A DNA stretch of 64,000 bases from Herbaspirillum sp. SJZ107. Lineage in GTDB: Bacteria > Pseudomonadota > Gammaproteobacteria > Burkholderiales > Burkholderiaceae_D. The notes under the pieces are model-generated. The model did no database searches and was not told where the DNA came from. It worked only from the letters and a program-made list of their open reading frames with translations. The stretch lies in the NCBI RefSeq assembly GCF_006715485.1, contig NZ_VFNH01000002.1, positions 1,789,769 to 1,853,768 of the forward strand, read 5' to 3'. This document shows positions 1 to 8,885 of this stretch, piece after piece (the stretch's first letter is position 1; each line of letters begins with the position of its first letter). A program made the position numbers and the translations under genes.

Positions 1-3000
1 AGCATGGCGCCGGCAATGGACACGCTCTTGCCGGTGCCGGCGTTCTTGTCGGCGAACTGGCCGGTGGCGCCATGCAGGCTGACGGCATCGCCGGCGAGAA
101 CTTCCGTGAGGCCGCCGGACAGGGTCGCGGCGCGGGTGCCGTCGTAGACCTTGTCCAGCGCCGTGACGCCGGCCAGCGTGATGGCGCGCGGCGTGATCGA
201 CGCCTGTACCGTGGCCGCGCCGCGCGGGGCGTAGTTGCGCGCATCGGCCCCGGCCAGCGTGACGCCGGAAATGGACACCGTCTTGCCGGTTCCGGCGTTC
301 TTGTCGGCGAACTGGCCGGTGGCACGGTCCACACTGACGGCGTCGCCGGGAAGGATCTCGAGCAGGCTGCCGGAAATGGTTGCCGTGCGGGTGCCATCGT
401 AGACCTTGTCCAGTGCCGTCAAGCCGGTGAGCGCGATCGGCAGCGGCGCGATTTCCGCCACCGGACGGCTGTCCACTTGCAGGCGGTAGTTGCCCGCATC
501 GATGCCGCTCAGCGGATCGCCGGTCAGCGTGATGGCCTTGCCAGTGCCGGCATCCCTGGTGTCGAACAGGCCTGCCGCGCCGTCCACGCGCACATCGTCG
601 CCTGCGATGGTGCCGGCCAGGCTGCCGGAAACGGTCGTCGCGCGGGTCCCGTCGTAGAGCTTGCTGGCTCCGGTCAGGCTGCCCGTGATCGATTTTGGCG
701 TGATATCGGCGACATACGTCTGGTTCGCTCCATACACAGGACGGCCGTTGGCGGTGGCGATGGTGTACGGCACGGCGCCGGTACCGAACGAAATCGCCTT
801 GCCTGCGCCGGCGTTCTTGTTCGCGAACTCGCCCTGGATGGCGCCCGCGCGGGTCTGCAGCACGAAGGCCGGCGTCAGGTCGGTAGCCAGCACGTTCGAG
901 AACGACGCCTGCGTGCCGCCATCGTAGACGCGGTTCGCGTCCACCTGCACGCGGACATCCATGGGTGCGCGCACGATGACGCCGTTCTGGCCGGGTCCTG
1001 ACAGTGCCGGCGCCTCCGTGCTGCCCGCGCCGACCTGGAGAAAGGTGTAGCCCAGCTTATCGTACAGCACTGGCGAGAAGGCGCTGGCGGTGTCGAGGTA
1101 GGTCAGCCAGCGTCCGTTCGGCGCCGTGATCCGGCTGGAGTCGGCATCCAGGCGGGCGGTCTTCAGCACGAGGGCATCACCGTCGCCGTTTGCCGATACC
1201 GTCGTGCCGTCGAGCGCCACGTTCTGCGAAGCGAGGATCTCGAGGTAGCGGCCGGCGGACAGCGTGGATTGCGCGATCGTGGCGTGACCGACGTTGAGCG
1301 AGACGAATTTCGTTCCTTGGGAAGCGTCCAGGGTGGCATGCTGCATCGTCAGGTTGCCGCCGGCGATCAGGATTGCCTCGCCCGACACCGCGCTGTTGTC
1401 GCGGATATCCACCTCGTTGCCAAGGATAAGGACGGTGCCGCCGCCGGCGTCAAGGCGGCTGCCCGCCAGCGAGACCGATTGCGCGGTGCCGTTTCCGGTG
1501 CTGTTCCCGCCGAGGGTGAGCACGCCGCCGGCGGTGAAGACCTGCGTGCCGGCGCCCAGGCGCAGGGCGCCGGTGCCATTATGCTCGAGGTCGGCGATGA
1601 GGGTCACCGGCATCGGGTTGCTCGTGTTGCCGATGCGGACCCCATCGTTCACGGTGAGGTCGTTTTGCGCCGCCAGTGTCAGCGCCGCGCCCAAAGGCGC
1701 ATATTCGGTGGCATCGACGTCGGCGGTGATCTTGAGGTTGCCCGTCGACGGCGCGGCGTCCTTGCTCGCTGCTTCCACCCGCACGCGCCCGGCCTGCGCC
1801 AGGACGTCGCGCACCAGGCGGTTCGACACGACGGATTCCGGAACGGGCACGTTCGCTTCGCCGCCGCACGGCAAGCAGGGGCTGTCGGCGACGGTTACGC
1901 TGTCCGCGCGCAGCAGCCAGCTGCCGCCATCGCCTTCGGGTGCGCCGACGTCGATGTAGGAAGGCCGCGCGTCGACGAAGGCGCCGGACGTCTCGACCGC
2001 GCCGCCCTTGCCGCCGTAGATGCCGGACCTCACTTCCAGGCCGGTATATACCTGCGTCGTGCCGTCCGACCGGATGACGATGCTGCCGCCGTCGCCCGAA
2101 TCAGTGGCGTTGGCGCGGATCGGGGTGCCGTAGTCGACCAGGACGCTGTCGGCATTGCGCACGGCCGGTCCGGCGGTTTCCTGCTCGGTCCCGATCAGTA
2201 CCTGGCCACCGCCGGTCGTGCCCGAGGCATCGATATCCGCGCCGGAACTGACCTCGACGGCGCGCCCGAGCAGCCGGATCCGGCCGCCCGCGCGGTGCGC
2301 ACCCAGGGCCGACACGCGGCCCTGAACCGTGTTCGTGCCGGCCACCGATTCGACCGTGACCGAGCCGCCGGCGGCATCGCTCTCGGCAGCTGCGCCGGCG
2401 CTGGTGTCGCTGTCGTCTCCCAGCACGACGTTGTCCTGGGCACGGATCACGATACGGCCCGTCTTGTCGTTGTCGAGGCTGGTGGCGCGCACGATGCCCT
2501 GCTGGTTCACGATGGCGCCGTGCAGGTCGATGCTGCCTCCGCCCGGTGCGAGCAGCTGCCCCAGGTTGACGACGTCGTTGCCCGGGGCGCTGACGCGCAC
2601 GGTGACGTTCGGGACGCCGGAATCGACCAGGTCGACGCTCTGGCCGGCCGCGAGCACGATCTGCCCGCCCGGGCTGCTCACGCTGCCTTCATTCTGGACG
2701 GAACCACCGACCAGCCATACGTGTCCGCCGAGGCTGGTAGAGAGCGTTCCCTGGTTGCGCACCTGCCTGTCCGGCACACCGCCAGCGGCGAACGCATTGC
2801 GGCCCGCCAGGAAGTCCGTGTTCGAGATGCCCAGCGTCGATGCCACCAGCGCGCCGACGTTGACCTGCGCATTCTGGCCGAACAGCACGCCGTTCGGATT
2901 GACCAGCCAGACCTGGCCGTTCGACGTCAGGCTGCCGAGGATGCTGCTCGGGTCGTTGCCGATGACGCGGTTCAGGACCTTGCTGTTGGCATTGTCTTGC

Positions 3001-3272
3001 AAGAAAATTACGGTGTTCGGCTGGCCGATCGAGAACGATTGCCAGTTCAGGATCGCGTTCGGCGAATTCCTGATCACCATCCGGCCGCTGTTCGACTCGA
3101 CGTCCGCGGTGCCGCTGGCGATATTCATCCCCGTCGGCAGCGCCTGCGCCTGGGCCCATGCTGCTTCGGGCGCGTGACTGAAGGCGGCGGCGAGGGCGGT
3201 TGCGAGAGCGCGCCGGGCAAGGCGGGCGCGGGGCAGTGGGCGGGCCGGACGGCGTGCGGGGAACTGGGTCAT
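1..3272 (-). CDS. Two-partner secretion exoprotein (TpsA, filamentous haemagglutinin family), partial
   Basis: A minus-strand reading frame starts at ATG 3272 and is still open at the left edge, so about 1,090 residues are visible and the C-terminus is missing. The N-terminus has a long arginine/proline-rich leader and an alanine stretch ending near AWAQAQA (39-45). A haemagglutination-activity (TPS) domain follows, with the diagnostic NPNG motif at residues 125-128. The end nearest the window edge contains at least four tandem YDG repeats (KVYDGT-like motifs) with a period of 85-87 residues. It lies 18 bp after the tpsB stop, so the two are almost certainly one operon. Family knowledge says TpsB exports such proteins to the cell surface as adhesins or contact toxins; which kind cannot be said without the C-terminus. 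Confidence 0.88.
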   Translation of the reverse strand, partial: MTQFPARRPARPLPRARLARRALATALAAAFSHAPEAAWAQAQALPTGMNIASGTADVESNSGRMVIRNSPNAILNWQSFSIGQPNTVIFLQDNANSKVLNRVIGNDPSSILGSLTSNGQVWLVNPNGVLFGQNAQVNVGALVASTLGISNTDFLAGRNAFAAGGVPDRQVRNQGTLSTSLGGHVWLVGGSVQNEGSVSSPGGQIVLAAGQSVDLVDSGVPNVTVRVSAPGNDVVNLGQLLAPGGGSIDLHGAIVNQQGIVRATSLDNDKTGRIVIRAQDNVVLGDDSDTSAGAAAESDAAGGSVTVESVAGTNTVQGRVSALGAHRAGGRIRLLGRAVEVSSGADIDASGTTGGGQVLIGTEQETAGPAVRNADSVLVDYGTPIRANATDSGDGGSIVIRSDGTTQVYTGLEVRSGIYGGKGGAVETSGAFVDARPSYIDVGAPEGDGGSWLLRADSVTVADSPCLPCGGEANVPVPESVVSNRLVRDVLAQAGRVRVEAASKDAAPSTGNLKITADVDATEYAPLGAALTLAAQNDLTVNDGVRIGNTSNPMPVTLIADLEHNGTGALRLGAGTQVFTAGGVLTLGGNSTGNGTAQSVSLAGSRLDAGGGTVLILGNEVDIRDNSAVSGEAILIAGGNLTMQHATLDASQGTKFVSLNVGHATIAQSTLSAGRYLEILASQNVALDGTTVSANGDGDALVLKTARLDADSSRITAPNGRWLTYLDTASAFSPVLYDKLGYTFLQVGAGSTEAPALSGPGQNGVIVRAPMDVRVQVDANRVYDGGTQASFSNVLATDLTPAFVLQTRAGAIQGEFANKNAGAGKAISFGTGAVPYTIATANGRPVYGANQTYVADITPKSITGSLTGASKLYDGTRATTVSGSLAGTIAGDDVRVDGAAGLFDTRDAGTGKAITLTGDPLSGIDAGNYRLQVDSRPVAEIAPLPIALTGLTALDKVYDGTRTATISGSLLEILPGDAVSVDRATGQFADKNAGTGKTVSISGVTLAGADARNYAPRGAATVQASITPRAITLAGVTALDKVYDGTRAATLSGGLTEVLAGDAVSLHGATGQFADKNAGTGKSVSIAGAM
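42..960 (-). repeat. Tandem YDG-type repeats inside tpsA
   Basis: Four copies of a repeat unit are visible at the DNA level. The shared segment around gttcttgtcggcgaac begins at 42, 297, 552 and 813, giving periods of 255, 255 and 261 bp (85-87 codons). Each unit encodes a VYDGT-like motif and a conserved NAGTGK-like stretch. The unit length is a multiple of three and the frame is kept, so this is a protein-domain repeat rather than a CRISPR or mobile repeat. It continues off the left edge. Confidence 0.8.
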
Positions 3273-3290
3273 GGATGCATGCTCGGAATG

Positions 3291-4880
3291 TCAGAAGGCC
3301 AGGTTGAGCGCGACGTGCGCGCGTACGTTTCCCGGGGCCGATGTCGAACCATGTTCCGTGGCGCGAGCGACGTCAAGGCTCGCACTGGCCCGTCTGGGCA
3401 GGGTGACGCGGGTGCCGACGCCGGCGCTGGTCAGCCGGCACGAGGTCGCATCCAGGCCCAGGCAGGGCAGGTCGCCGCGGTTTTCCACCCATCCGTGGTC
3501 GACGAAGACATAGGGTTGCAGGCGCGCGCCCTGGGGCCATTCGATGCCTGCATGGGCCGCCTCGATCCGCACCAGGATGCCGTGGTCGCCGTTGAGCTCG
3601 CGTTCTTCGTAGCCGCGCACGCTGCCGGCGCCGCCGAGGCCGAAGCGCTCGGCCGAGATCAGCGGCGCCGCGCTGTACTGCATGTCCACGCGCGCATTCA
3701 AGGTGATGCTGGACGTCAGCGGCCGCTCGACGAAGCCGGTAGCGCGCGACAGCAGGTAGCGCCGCTTCGATCCTCCCCGGGCCGCCTCGAACGTCGTCGC
3801 GGCGCTGCCGCCGACGTTCACCGACAGGCCCGCGTTGAAACCGTATGCGAGTCCGGGACCGCCGCGCTGGCCCGTGTACGACAGGCTCAGGGGCGCGGTC
3901 GTGACGCTGACCGCCGCCGAGCCGCAGGCGGCCGAGCCGAAGTCGCCGATCGCGCAATCGTCCTTGTAGTCGCGCCGGTCCAGTCCGATGGTGACGAAAT
4001 GATCGTATTCGCCGGCGCGGTCCAGGTAGAAATTGGCCCGCAGCCCCGCAATCGTGCCCCTGCCTGTGAACGACAGCGGACCGGCGGTGGTGGCGGTGGT
4101 GCCGTTGCGTACGGTGGAGTGTGCGACGAAGGCATCCAGCGATGCCGCCTGCCGGTACAGCGGCACGCGGTAGCCGCCGCTGAAGATGCGCACGCGGCCA
4201 GGCTCCTGGGGCGAGGTCTGGAACTGGAGCGTGCCGACGTGGTCGCGGTCGAACAGGTTGGCGTGTTCGATCCCGAGACTGAGGCGGCCCCGTCCCGTGG
4301 ACTGCGTGCCGGTATTGTTGTAGCCGACCAGGTACTGCAGCGCCTGCGTGTCGGTGACGTCGACGTCGGCATGGATGTCGCCGGGGGCGGCGCCCGCCGT
4401 CAGGCTGACGTTCACGTGCTTGGCGGAGTTGCTGTTGGTGAGCTGGATATCGCGGTCGATCGCGCGCACCGGCGGGGTGCTGCCTTCGCGCAGGTGTGCC
4501 AGCCCGGCGCGGATGTTCGCGCTTGTGAAATGACGATTGCCGTTCACGCGCACCTCGGCCACCTTTCCCTCCACCACACGCACGACGACCGTACCGTCGG
4601 ACGATTCCTGTGCCGGCAGGTAGGCCACCACGCCGCCATAGCCGGCGTCCCGGTAGGCGGACTGGATCCGCGCCGCCAGGGCATTCAACGCCGGCAGGTC
4701 CTGTTTCGTGCCCGCCACGCCGGTCGTCAGCCGGGCCAGCGTGGCCTCGGGCAGCAGCGTGTTGCCTTCGACCCGCACGGCCGCCACATCGACTGCCGGC
4801 GCCTGGGCGCACGCGATTGCGGGTAACAGTGCAAGGGCCATGCCACTTTGTAATGCGAAGCTGCGAAAGCGTCGTGCCAT
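3291..4880 (-). CDS. TpsB outer-membrane transporter (ShlB/FhaC family)
   Basis: This 529-residue Omp85-superfamily protein is the likely export pore for the adjacent TpsA. A signal peptide (MARRFRSFALQSGMALALLP, ending near CAQA) is followed by a POTRA-like region from about residue 32 (VRVEGNTLLPEATLARL) and a long beta-rich barrel ending in Phe (NLAF), as expected for BAM-assembled proteins. The ATG at 4880 was chosen because AGGAAA lies just upstream and the signal peptide then starts cleanly; an in-frame ATG at 4952 would add 24 implausible residues. The gene order tpsB-tpsA with 18 bp between them implies co-transcription. Confidence 0.9.
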   Translation of the reverse strand: MARRFRSFALQSGMALALLPAIACAQAPAVDVAAVRVEGNTLLPEATLARLTTGVAGTKQDLPALNALAARIQSAYRDAGYGGVVAYLPAQESSDGTVVVRVVEGKVAEVRVNGNRHFTSANIRAGLAHLREGSTPPVRAIDRDIQLTNSNSAKHVNVSLTAGAAPGDIHADVDVTDTQALQYLVGYNNTGTQSTGRGRLSLGIEHANLFDRDHVGTLQFQTSPQEPGRVRIFSGGYRVPLYRQAASLDAFVAHSTVRNGTTATTAGPLSFTGRGTIAGLRANFYLDRAGEYDHFVTIGLDRRDYKDDCAIGDFGSAACGSAAVSVTTAPLSLSYTGQRGGPGLAYGFNAGLSVNVGGSAATTFEAARGGSKRRYLLSRATGFVERPLTSSITLNARVDMQYSAAPLISAERFGLGGAGSVRGYEERELNGDHGILVRIEAAHAGIEWPQGARLQPYVFVDHGWVENRGDLPCLGLDATSCRLTSAGVGTRVTLPRRASASLDVARATEHGSTSAPGNVRAHVALNLAF

Positions 4881-5003
4881 CGGTTTCCTGATTCTGGTTA
4901 TACGATGGACATTCGCTGCCGCACGGCGACAACGCATGCACGCCATGCGCACTCATACTAAAAACATTAACGGACAACAATCTACGTGATTGTTTGTTAT
5001 CGA

Positions 5004-5037
5004 TGCAACTGCTATTTTTTCGTGTGGTGCAGTTGCA
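5004..5037. repeat. Inverted repeat between tpsB and the OmpA-like gene
   Basis: Perfect 9-bp arms, TGCAACTGC (5004-5012) and GCAGTTGCA (5029-5037), are separated by 16 bp containing a T-run. The T-run sits in the loop rather than after the stem, so it is not a typical terminator. It lies in the divergent promoter region of the tpsBA operon (minus) and the OmpA-like gene (plus), where an operator would be expected. No regulator is identified. Confidence 0.4.
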
Positions 5038-5132
5038 ACCCTTGCCAGCCGCCGTTCTGGCCGGCCTCGATCACGCTTAAAATGCTGGGCACGGTGGTTT
5101 GAACGGCACCGCCACACAATCTACAAGGAAGA

Positions 5133-5675
5133 ATGATGAAGATCCGACTGCTGCTGGCGGGGTATGCCCTGGCCCTCGCCATCCCTGCGTTTGCCCAGGA
5201 AGAACCAGTGATCAAGGAAGGGCAGGAGAACGTGGGGTCGCTGGTGGAAGCGTTGACGCCGAAGCCGGAGGTGCGCATGCGTGGCATCAAGATCCTGCGC
5301 CAGGAGCCCGGATCGCCGTCGATCGTGCCGCCGCCCAAGGTCTCCCTGCTCATCACCTTCGAGACCAATTCCGCGGTCCTGACCGCGCGCTCGCGCCAGT
5401 CGCTCGACGTGGTCGGCCAGGCGCTTGCCTCGGGCAAGCTCACGCCTTTCCGCTTTGCCATCGAGGGATACGCCGATCCGCGCGGCAGCTCCGCCGCCAA
5501 CCTGAAACTGTCGAAGCAGCGCGCCGAATCGGTGCGCGCCTATCTGGTCGATAACCTGCGTATCGATCCGGCACGCCTGGACGCGGTTGGCAAGGGCGAT
5601 CGCGAGCTGATGAACAAGGTCGACGTGGACGCACCGGAGAACCGCCGCGTCACGATCGTCAACCTGTCGCGCTGA
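5133..5675 (+). CDS. Periplasmic OmpA-family peptidoglycan-binding protein
   Basis: This 180-residue protein starts with a Sec signal peptide (MMKIRLLLAGYALALAIPAF, cleaved near AFA-QEE). Its OmpA C-terminal-like domain covers roughly residues 70-178, with the expected peptidoglycan-binding pattern around YADPRGSSAANLKLSKQRA and the end motif ENRRVTIVNLSR. There is no outer-membrane barrel, so it is a small soluble or surface-tethered periplasmic protein. AAGGAAG lies just upstream of the start. It converges on the DUF4384 kinase gene with only 10 bp between the stops. A link to the nearby T6SS, such as help with peptidoglycan anchoring, is conceivable but unproven. Confidence 0.85.
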   Translation: MMKIRLLLAGYALALAIPAFAQEEPVIKEGQENVGSLVEALTPKPEVRMRGIKILRQEPGSPSIVPPPKVSLLITFETNSAVLTARSRQSLDVVGQALASGKLTPFRFAIEGYADPRGSSAANLKLSKQRAESVRAYLVDNLRIDPARLDAVGKGDRELMNKVDVDAPENRRVTIVNLSR

Positions 5676-5685
5676 ACGCGTCGCG

Positions 5686-7392
5686 TCAGGGCGCGGCCTC
5701 GTCGATGACGAAGGACGCCGCGCCGTAGGTTCCCGGGCAGGGCGCGTCCTCGCAGGACGGCACGCCTGCGAACAGGGCGGTCGCGCCGCGGTAGCCGCGC
5801 TGCAGTTGCGCGGCCTGCGCGACCGGGAACATGCCGAACGGCTCGCCTTTGACCAGGCCCGCGCCCCGGAAGTCGCGCGGTGTATCGGACACGATGACGA
5901 CGAAATGGTCGGTACCCGCGGGTCCGGCGGCGCCGATCGGCCAGGTCCGGCGCGGCAGGTCGAGCGTCTGGCCGGCCCGGATGCGGTTGTCGCGGTCCAG
6001 TGCGTTCGGGAACACCATATTGAAATCGGTGCGGTTACTGCTGACCATCTCGACATACACATAGCCCGCATGCGAGGCCGTAATCGCAAAGCGGATGTCC
6101 TCCCCGATCCTGACGCGGTGGTTCTTCACCCGCACCGTGACCTGGCGCTCAGGATCGGCGCCGGCCAGCACGGCGTCCAGGGCCGCGACCGGATCGAACG
6201 GCGCATCGGCCGCCGGCGCGGTGGGCGCTGCAGGTGCCGGGACGGCGGGCTTCGCGCTGGCGGCGCCGTGGTTCGCAGGGGCGGGCGCGTCGCGTCCTGC
6301 ACCGAACAGCAGTGCCGCAGCGGCGCCGGCAGCGCCAAGGCCGCCCAGTACCCACACGAGTCGGCGCGGCTTGCCGGCGGCAGGCGGCGCCGGGGGTGCC
6401 GGCCCCGCCGCAGCCGGTACCGCTGCAGCGGCCGGGGCGGGGGCATCGATATCGAGCAGCGTGCGCATGGCGGCGACGCTTTGCGGGCGGTCGCCGGGCT
6501 TGAAGGCGAGCGCCTGGTCGAGCGCCTGCAGAAAGCCGAGGCTGAATTTCCCCGCGTGACGTGTTGCGAGCGGCACATAGGGATCGGACATCATGCGGCT
6601 CATGGCCGGCGGCGGCGGCGTGCCCTCGATGGCGTAGTGCATGACCGAGGCAAGCGCATAGAGGTCGGTCCACGCACCCTGGCTCATCCCGGGCATCTCG
6701 GCATATTGCTCGATCGGCGCGTAGTTCTGCTTGAGGATGACCGTGAAGGCCTGGTTGGCTGCGCCGACGGCACGCCGGGCCGCGCCAAAGTCGAGCAGCA
6801 CGGGGCGGCCGTCTTCGAGCATCAGGATATTGTCGGGCGCAATATCGCGATGAAAACAATGGTCCTGGTGAATCGTCTCGAGCGCATCGAGCAGCGGGGC
6901 CAGCAAGGTTTTCAGCCAGGCTTCGTCCGGACGTTCCGGACGCGATTGCAGCACTTGCTTGAGCGTCTGTCCACGGTAATAGGGCATCACCATGTAGGCA
7001 GTGCCGTTCCCTTCCCAGAAACGGTACACCTTGACCAGCGAGGGATGGTCGAACTTTGCCAGCAGCCGCGCTTCGTTGACGAAGCTGCGCCGCCCGGCCT
7101 CGAAGCTGTCGGCGTTCTGCGCCGAGTGGACGCCGACGTGGATGCCGGTACCGCGGCGGGCAAAGGAGGGCATGTACTCCTTGAGCGCGACCTGGCGCTC
7201 GAGCAGGTGATCGTAGGCCAGGTAGACCACGCCGAATCCGCCTTCGCCGAGCACGGCCGTGAGTTCGAATTCGTCCAGGCGCGTCCCGACCGGGAGGACA
7301 TGGCCGCCCTCATGTGCCGGGGACACCGGCTGGGCGCCGGATGCGTTGCCGGTCGAAAGCACGGTGAGGTCGTCGTCGGGCGGAAGATTCAT
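5686..7392 (-). CDS. Membrane-anchored Ser/Thr protein kinase with C-terminal DUF4384
   Basis: This is a 568-residue Hanks-type kinase. The glycine loop GEGGFG is at 49-54, the ATP-binding Lys in VALKEY near 71, the catalytic loop HRDIAPDN at 181-188 and the DFG at 201-203, so all key residues are intact. An Ala/Pro-rich linker leads to one transmembrane helix (about 345-363) and an extracytoplasmic DUF4384 domain (about 425-540) with the usual FNMVFPNALDRDNRIRAG stretch. DUF4384 is found on proteins that sense or bind at the cell surface. The gene is divergent from tssA across a 381-bp AT-rich gap, so it may sit under shared control with the T6SS; its substrate is unknown. Confidence 0.87.
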   Translation of the reverse strand: MNLPPDDDLTVLSTGNASGAQPVSPAHEGGHVLPVGTRLDEFELTAVLGEGGFGVVYLAYDHLLERQVALKEYMPSFARRGTGIHVGVHSAQNADSFEAGRRSFVNEARLLAKFDHPSLVKVYRFWEGNGTAYMVMPYYRGQTLKQVLQSRPERPDEAWLKTLLAPLLDALETIHQDHCFHRDIAPDNILMLEDGRPVLLDFGAARRAVGAANQAFTVILKQNYAPIEQYAEMPGMSQGAWTDLYALASVMHYAIEGTPPPPAMSRMMSDPYVPLATRHAGKFSLGFLQALDQALAFKPGDRPQSVAAMRTLLDIDAPAPAAAAVPAAAGPAPPAPPAAGKPRRLVWVLGGLGAAGAAAALLFGAGRDAPAPANHGAASAKPAVPAPAAPTAPAADAPFDPVAALDAVLAGADPERQVTVRVKNHRVRIGEDIRFAITASHAGYVYVEMVSSNRTDFNMVFPNALDRDNRIRAGQTLDLPRRTWPIGAAGPAGTDHFVVIVSDTPRDFRGAGLVKGEPFGMFPVAQAAQLQRGYRGATALFAGVPSCEDAPCPGTYGAASFVIDEAAP

Positions 7393-7773
7393 TGTCGCGG
7401 TCGCTGTTCGGGTTCCTCATTATCGTTCGCCCGACATCATCCCGCTATCAATTATTTACAACAGGGCACCGAAGAATGGCCGGTCGTGGAGGCATGGTTG
7501 CTCGTTCTTCGCTTCAATAGCACATTTATTACTGGCCATTTCGGAAAAGCTGCGGTGAGTAGCAAATTAGCAACGGTTTTTTAAAAAATAATATTTCCGT
7601 TGTATTTGTTTTTTGACAGAACGTATAGTGCTGCTCTAATTGTTATTATCCAATTAACTCTACAGTTTAACGCGAGTCTTGCTTCGACGGTGCACGCTTG
7701 GATCGCGCTAGCACGAGCCTGCCGTCTTGACATCCATGACACCACCGGGGCAACGCATGTTGCTGGAGCACGA
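7393..7773. other. Divergent intergenic region between the DUF4384 kinase gene and tssA
   Basis: This is the longest gene-free stretch near the T6SS and is markedly AT-rich, especially 7540-7660 with T- and A-runs. It must hold the promoters of the kinase gene (leftward) and the main T6SS array (rightward). I see a TTGACA at 7613-7618 and a weaker GG-N10-GC element at 7488-7501, and no coding sequence. Confidence 0.6.
7613..7642 (+). promoter_or_regulatory. Candidate sigma-70 promoter for the T6SS array
   Basis: A perfect -35 hexamer TTGACA (7613-7618) is followed after 18 bp by TAATTG (7637-7642), a poor but AT-rich -10, inside the AT-rich gap upstream of tssA (ATG 7774). The -35 match is strong and the -10 is weak, so this promoter would probably need an activator or nucleoid-protein relief. 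Confidence 0.4.
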
Positions 7774-8841
7774 ATGAGCACTATCGACATCGAGACCCTG
7801 CTGGAGCCGGTCGCGGATGAGCAACCTTGCGGCCCCAACCTGGAATACGATCCGGCATTCGTCGCATTGGAACAGGAGGCACTCGGCAAGCCTGAAGTGC
7901 AGTACGGCGACACCATCACGCCCGCCGTTCCCCCTGACTGGAAAGTGGTACGCCGCATGGCGGCCGAGCTGCTGGAGCGCAGCCGCGACCTGCGTCTGGC
8001 GGCGCACCTGGTCCGCGCCAACCTGGCATTGCACGGCATTCCCGGGCTGGCCGATGGCGTCGAACTGATCGAGCGCCTGCTCGACCGGCGCTGGGACAGC
8101 GTGCACCCGGAACTCGATCCCGACGACGACCTCGATCCGACGCTGCGCATCAATTCGCTGGCGATCATGGCCGACGGCACCACCCTGATACGCGAACTGC
8201 GCGACGCCACGCTGCTCCGCTTGCCGGGACTCGGCCCGCTGAGCATCAAGCTCATCGAAATCGCCAACGGCGAAATCGCGCCGGGCGAGGACCAGGAAAA
8301 AATCGCCATCAGTTCGATCGAGCATGCCATTGCCGACGTCGATGCGGACGAGCTGGCGCGCAGCGTGCAGACGATCGAGCGTGCCCTGAACGCCGCCGTC
8401 AACGTCGAACTCACCCTGGTACGGCAGGTCGGCAGCTCGCAAGCCTTGAACCTGGACGCCTTGACGCGCCCGCTGCGCAAGGCCTTCGACTTCCTGCGCC
8501 GCCAGCAGGACAGCGCGGATGCCGGCCAGTCCGCCGACGGCGCAGATACCGATACCGATGCCGGCACCGCGGCCACCGGCGAAGCCGCGGCGCGTGGCGC
8601 GCGTCCCGGCATCAGCGGCGAGATCGCCAACCGCGACGACGTGGTGCGCATGCTCGACAAGCTGGTGCAGTACTACAACCGGTACGAACCGTCGAGTCCG
8701 ATCCCGATCCTGCTGGAGCGCGCCAAGCGCCTGGTGCCGATGAACTTCTTCGAAATCATGCAGGACATGGCGCCGGACGGCATCGCCCAGTTGAAGGTGA
8801 TCCGCGGGCCGGACGGTTCCGAGACGGAAGACGAATATTAA
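7774..8841 (+). CDS. tssA: T6SS baseplate/cap protein TssA
   Basis: This 355-residue protein has an ImpA-type N-terminal region (CGPNLEYDPAFVALEQEALG, then DWKVVRRMAAELLERSRDLR), which defines TssA. TssA caps and primes the growing tail sheath in the cytoplasm. The C-terminus (ERAKRLVPMNFFEIMQDMAP) is typical of the shorter TssA class, with no large ring-forming extension. I chose ATG 7774 because GGAG lies upstream and the TssA homology starts there; the frame is open further back to 7600 without family-like sequence. It is the first gene of the T6SS array. Confidence 0.93.
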   Translation: MSTIDIETLLEPVADEQPCGPNLEYDPAFVALEQEALGKPEVQYGDTITPAVPPDWKVVRRMAAELLERSRDLRLAAHLVRANLALHGIPGLADGVELIERLLDRRWDSVHPELDPDDDLDPTLRINSLAIMADGTTLIRELRDATLLRLPGLGPLSIKLIEIANGEIAPGEDQEKIAISSIEHAIADVDADELARSVQTIERALNAAVNVELTLVRQVGSSQALNLDALTRPLRKAFDFLRRQQDSADAGQSADGADTDTDAGTAATGEAAARGARPGISGEIANRDDVVRMLDKLVQYYNRYEPSSPIPILLERAKRLVPMNFFEIMQDMAPDGIAQLKVIRGPDGSETEDEY

Positions 8842-8857
8842 GCAGTCGATAAAAAGT

Positions 8858-8873
8858 ACAAACGTCGGTTTGT
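8858..8873. other. Short hairpin between tssA and tssB
   Basis: ACAAAC and GTTTGT pair around a GTCG loop in the 44-bp gap before tssB. The stem is only 6 bp and has no T-run, so it is more likely an mRNA processing or translation element than a terminator, if it matters at all. Confidence 0.25.
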
Positions 8874-8885
8874 GGTGTTCAATTC

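Noticed and set aside
42..960. Regularly spaced repeats at the left edge as a CRISPR array
   Set aside because: The unit is about 255 bp, keeps the reading frame and encodes YDG-type protein repeats; CRISPR repeats are short with unique spacers.
1269..4826. A very long plus-strand open frame (1,185 codons)
   Set aside because: It lies opposite the tpsA/tpsB genes, has low-complexity Arg/Ala/Gly-rich translation and no recognisable domain. It is a GC-rich shadow of the real minus-strand genes.
7487..7502. A sigma-54-like site (TGG…TTGCT, GG-N10-GC) upstream of tssA
   Set aside because: The GG and GC doublets fit, but the rest of the -24 element is poor and no sigma-54 activator gene is adjacent. 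I kept it only as a note within the intergenic entry.
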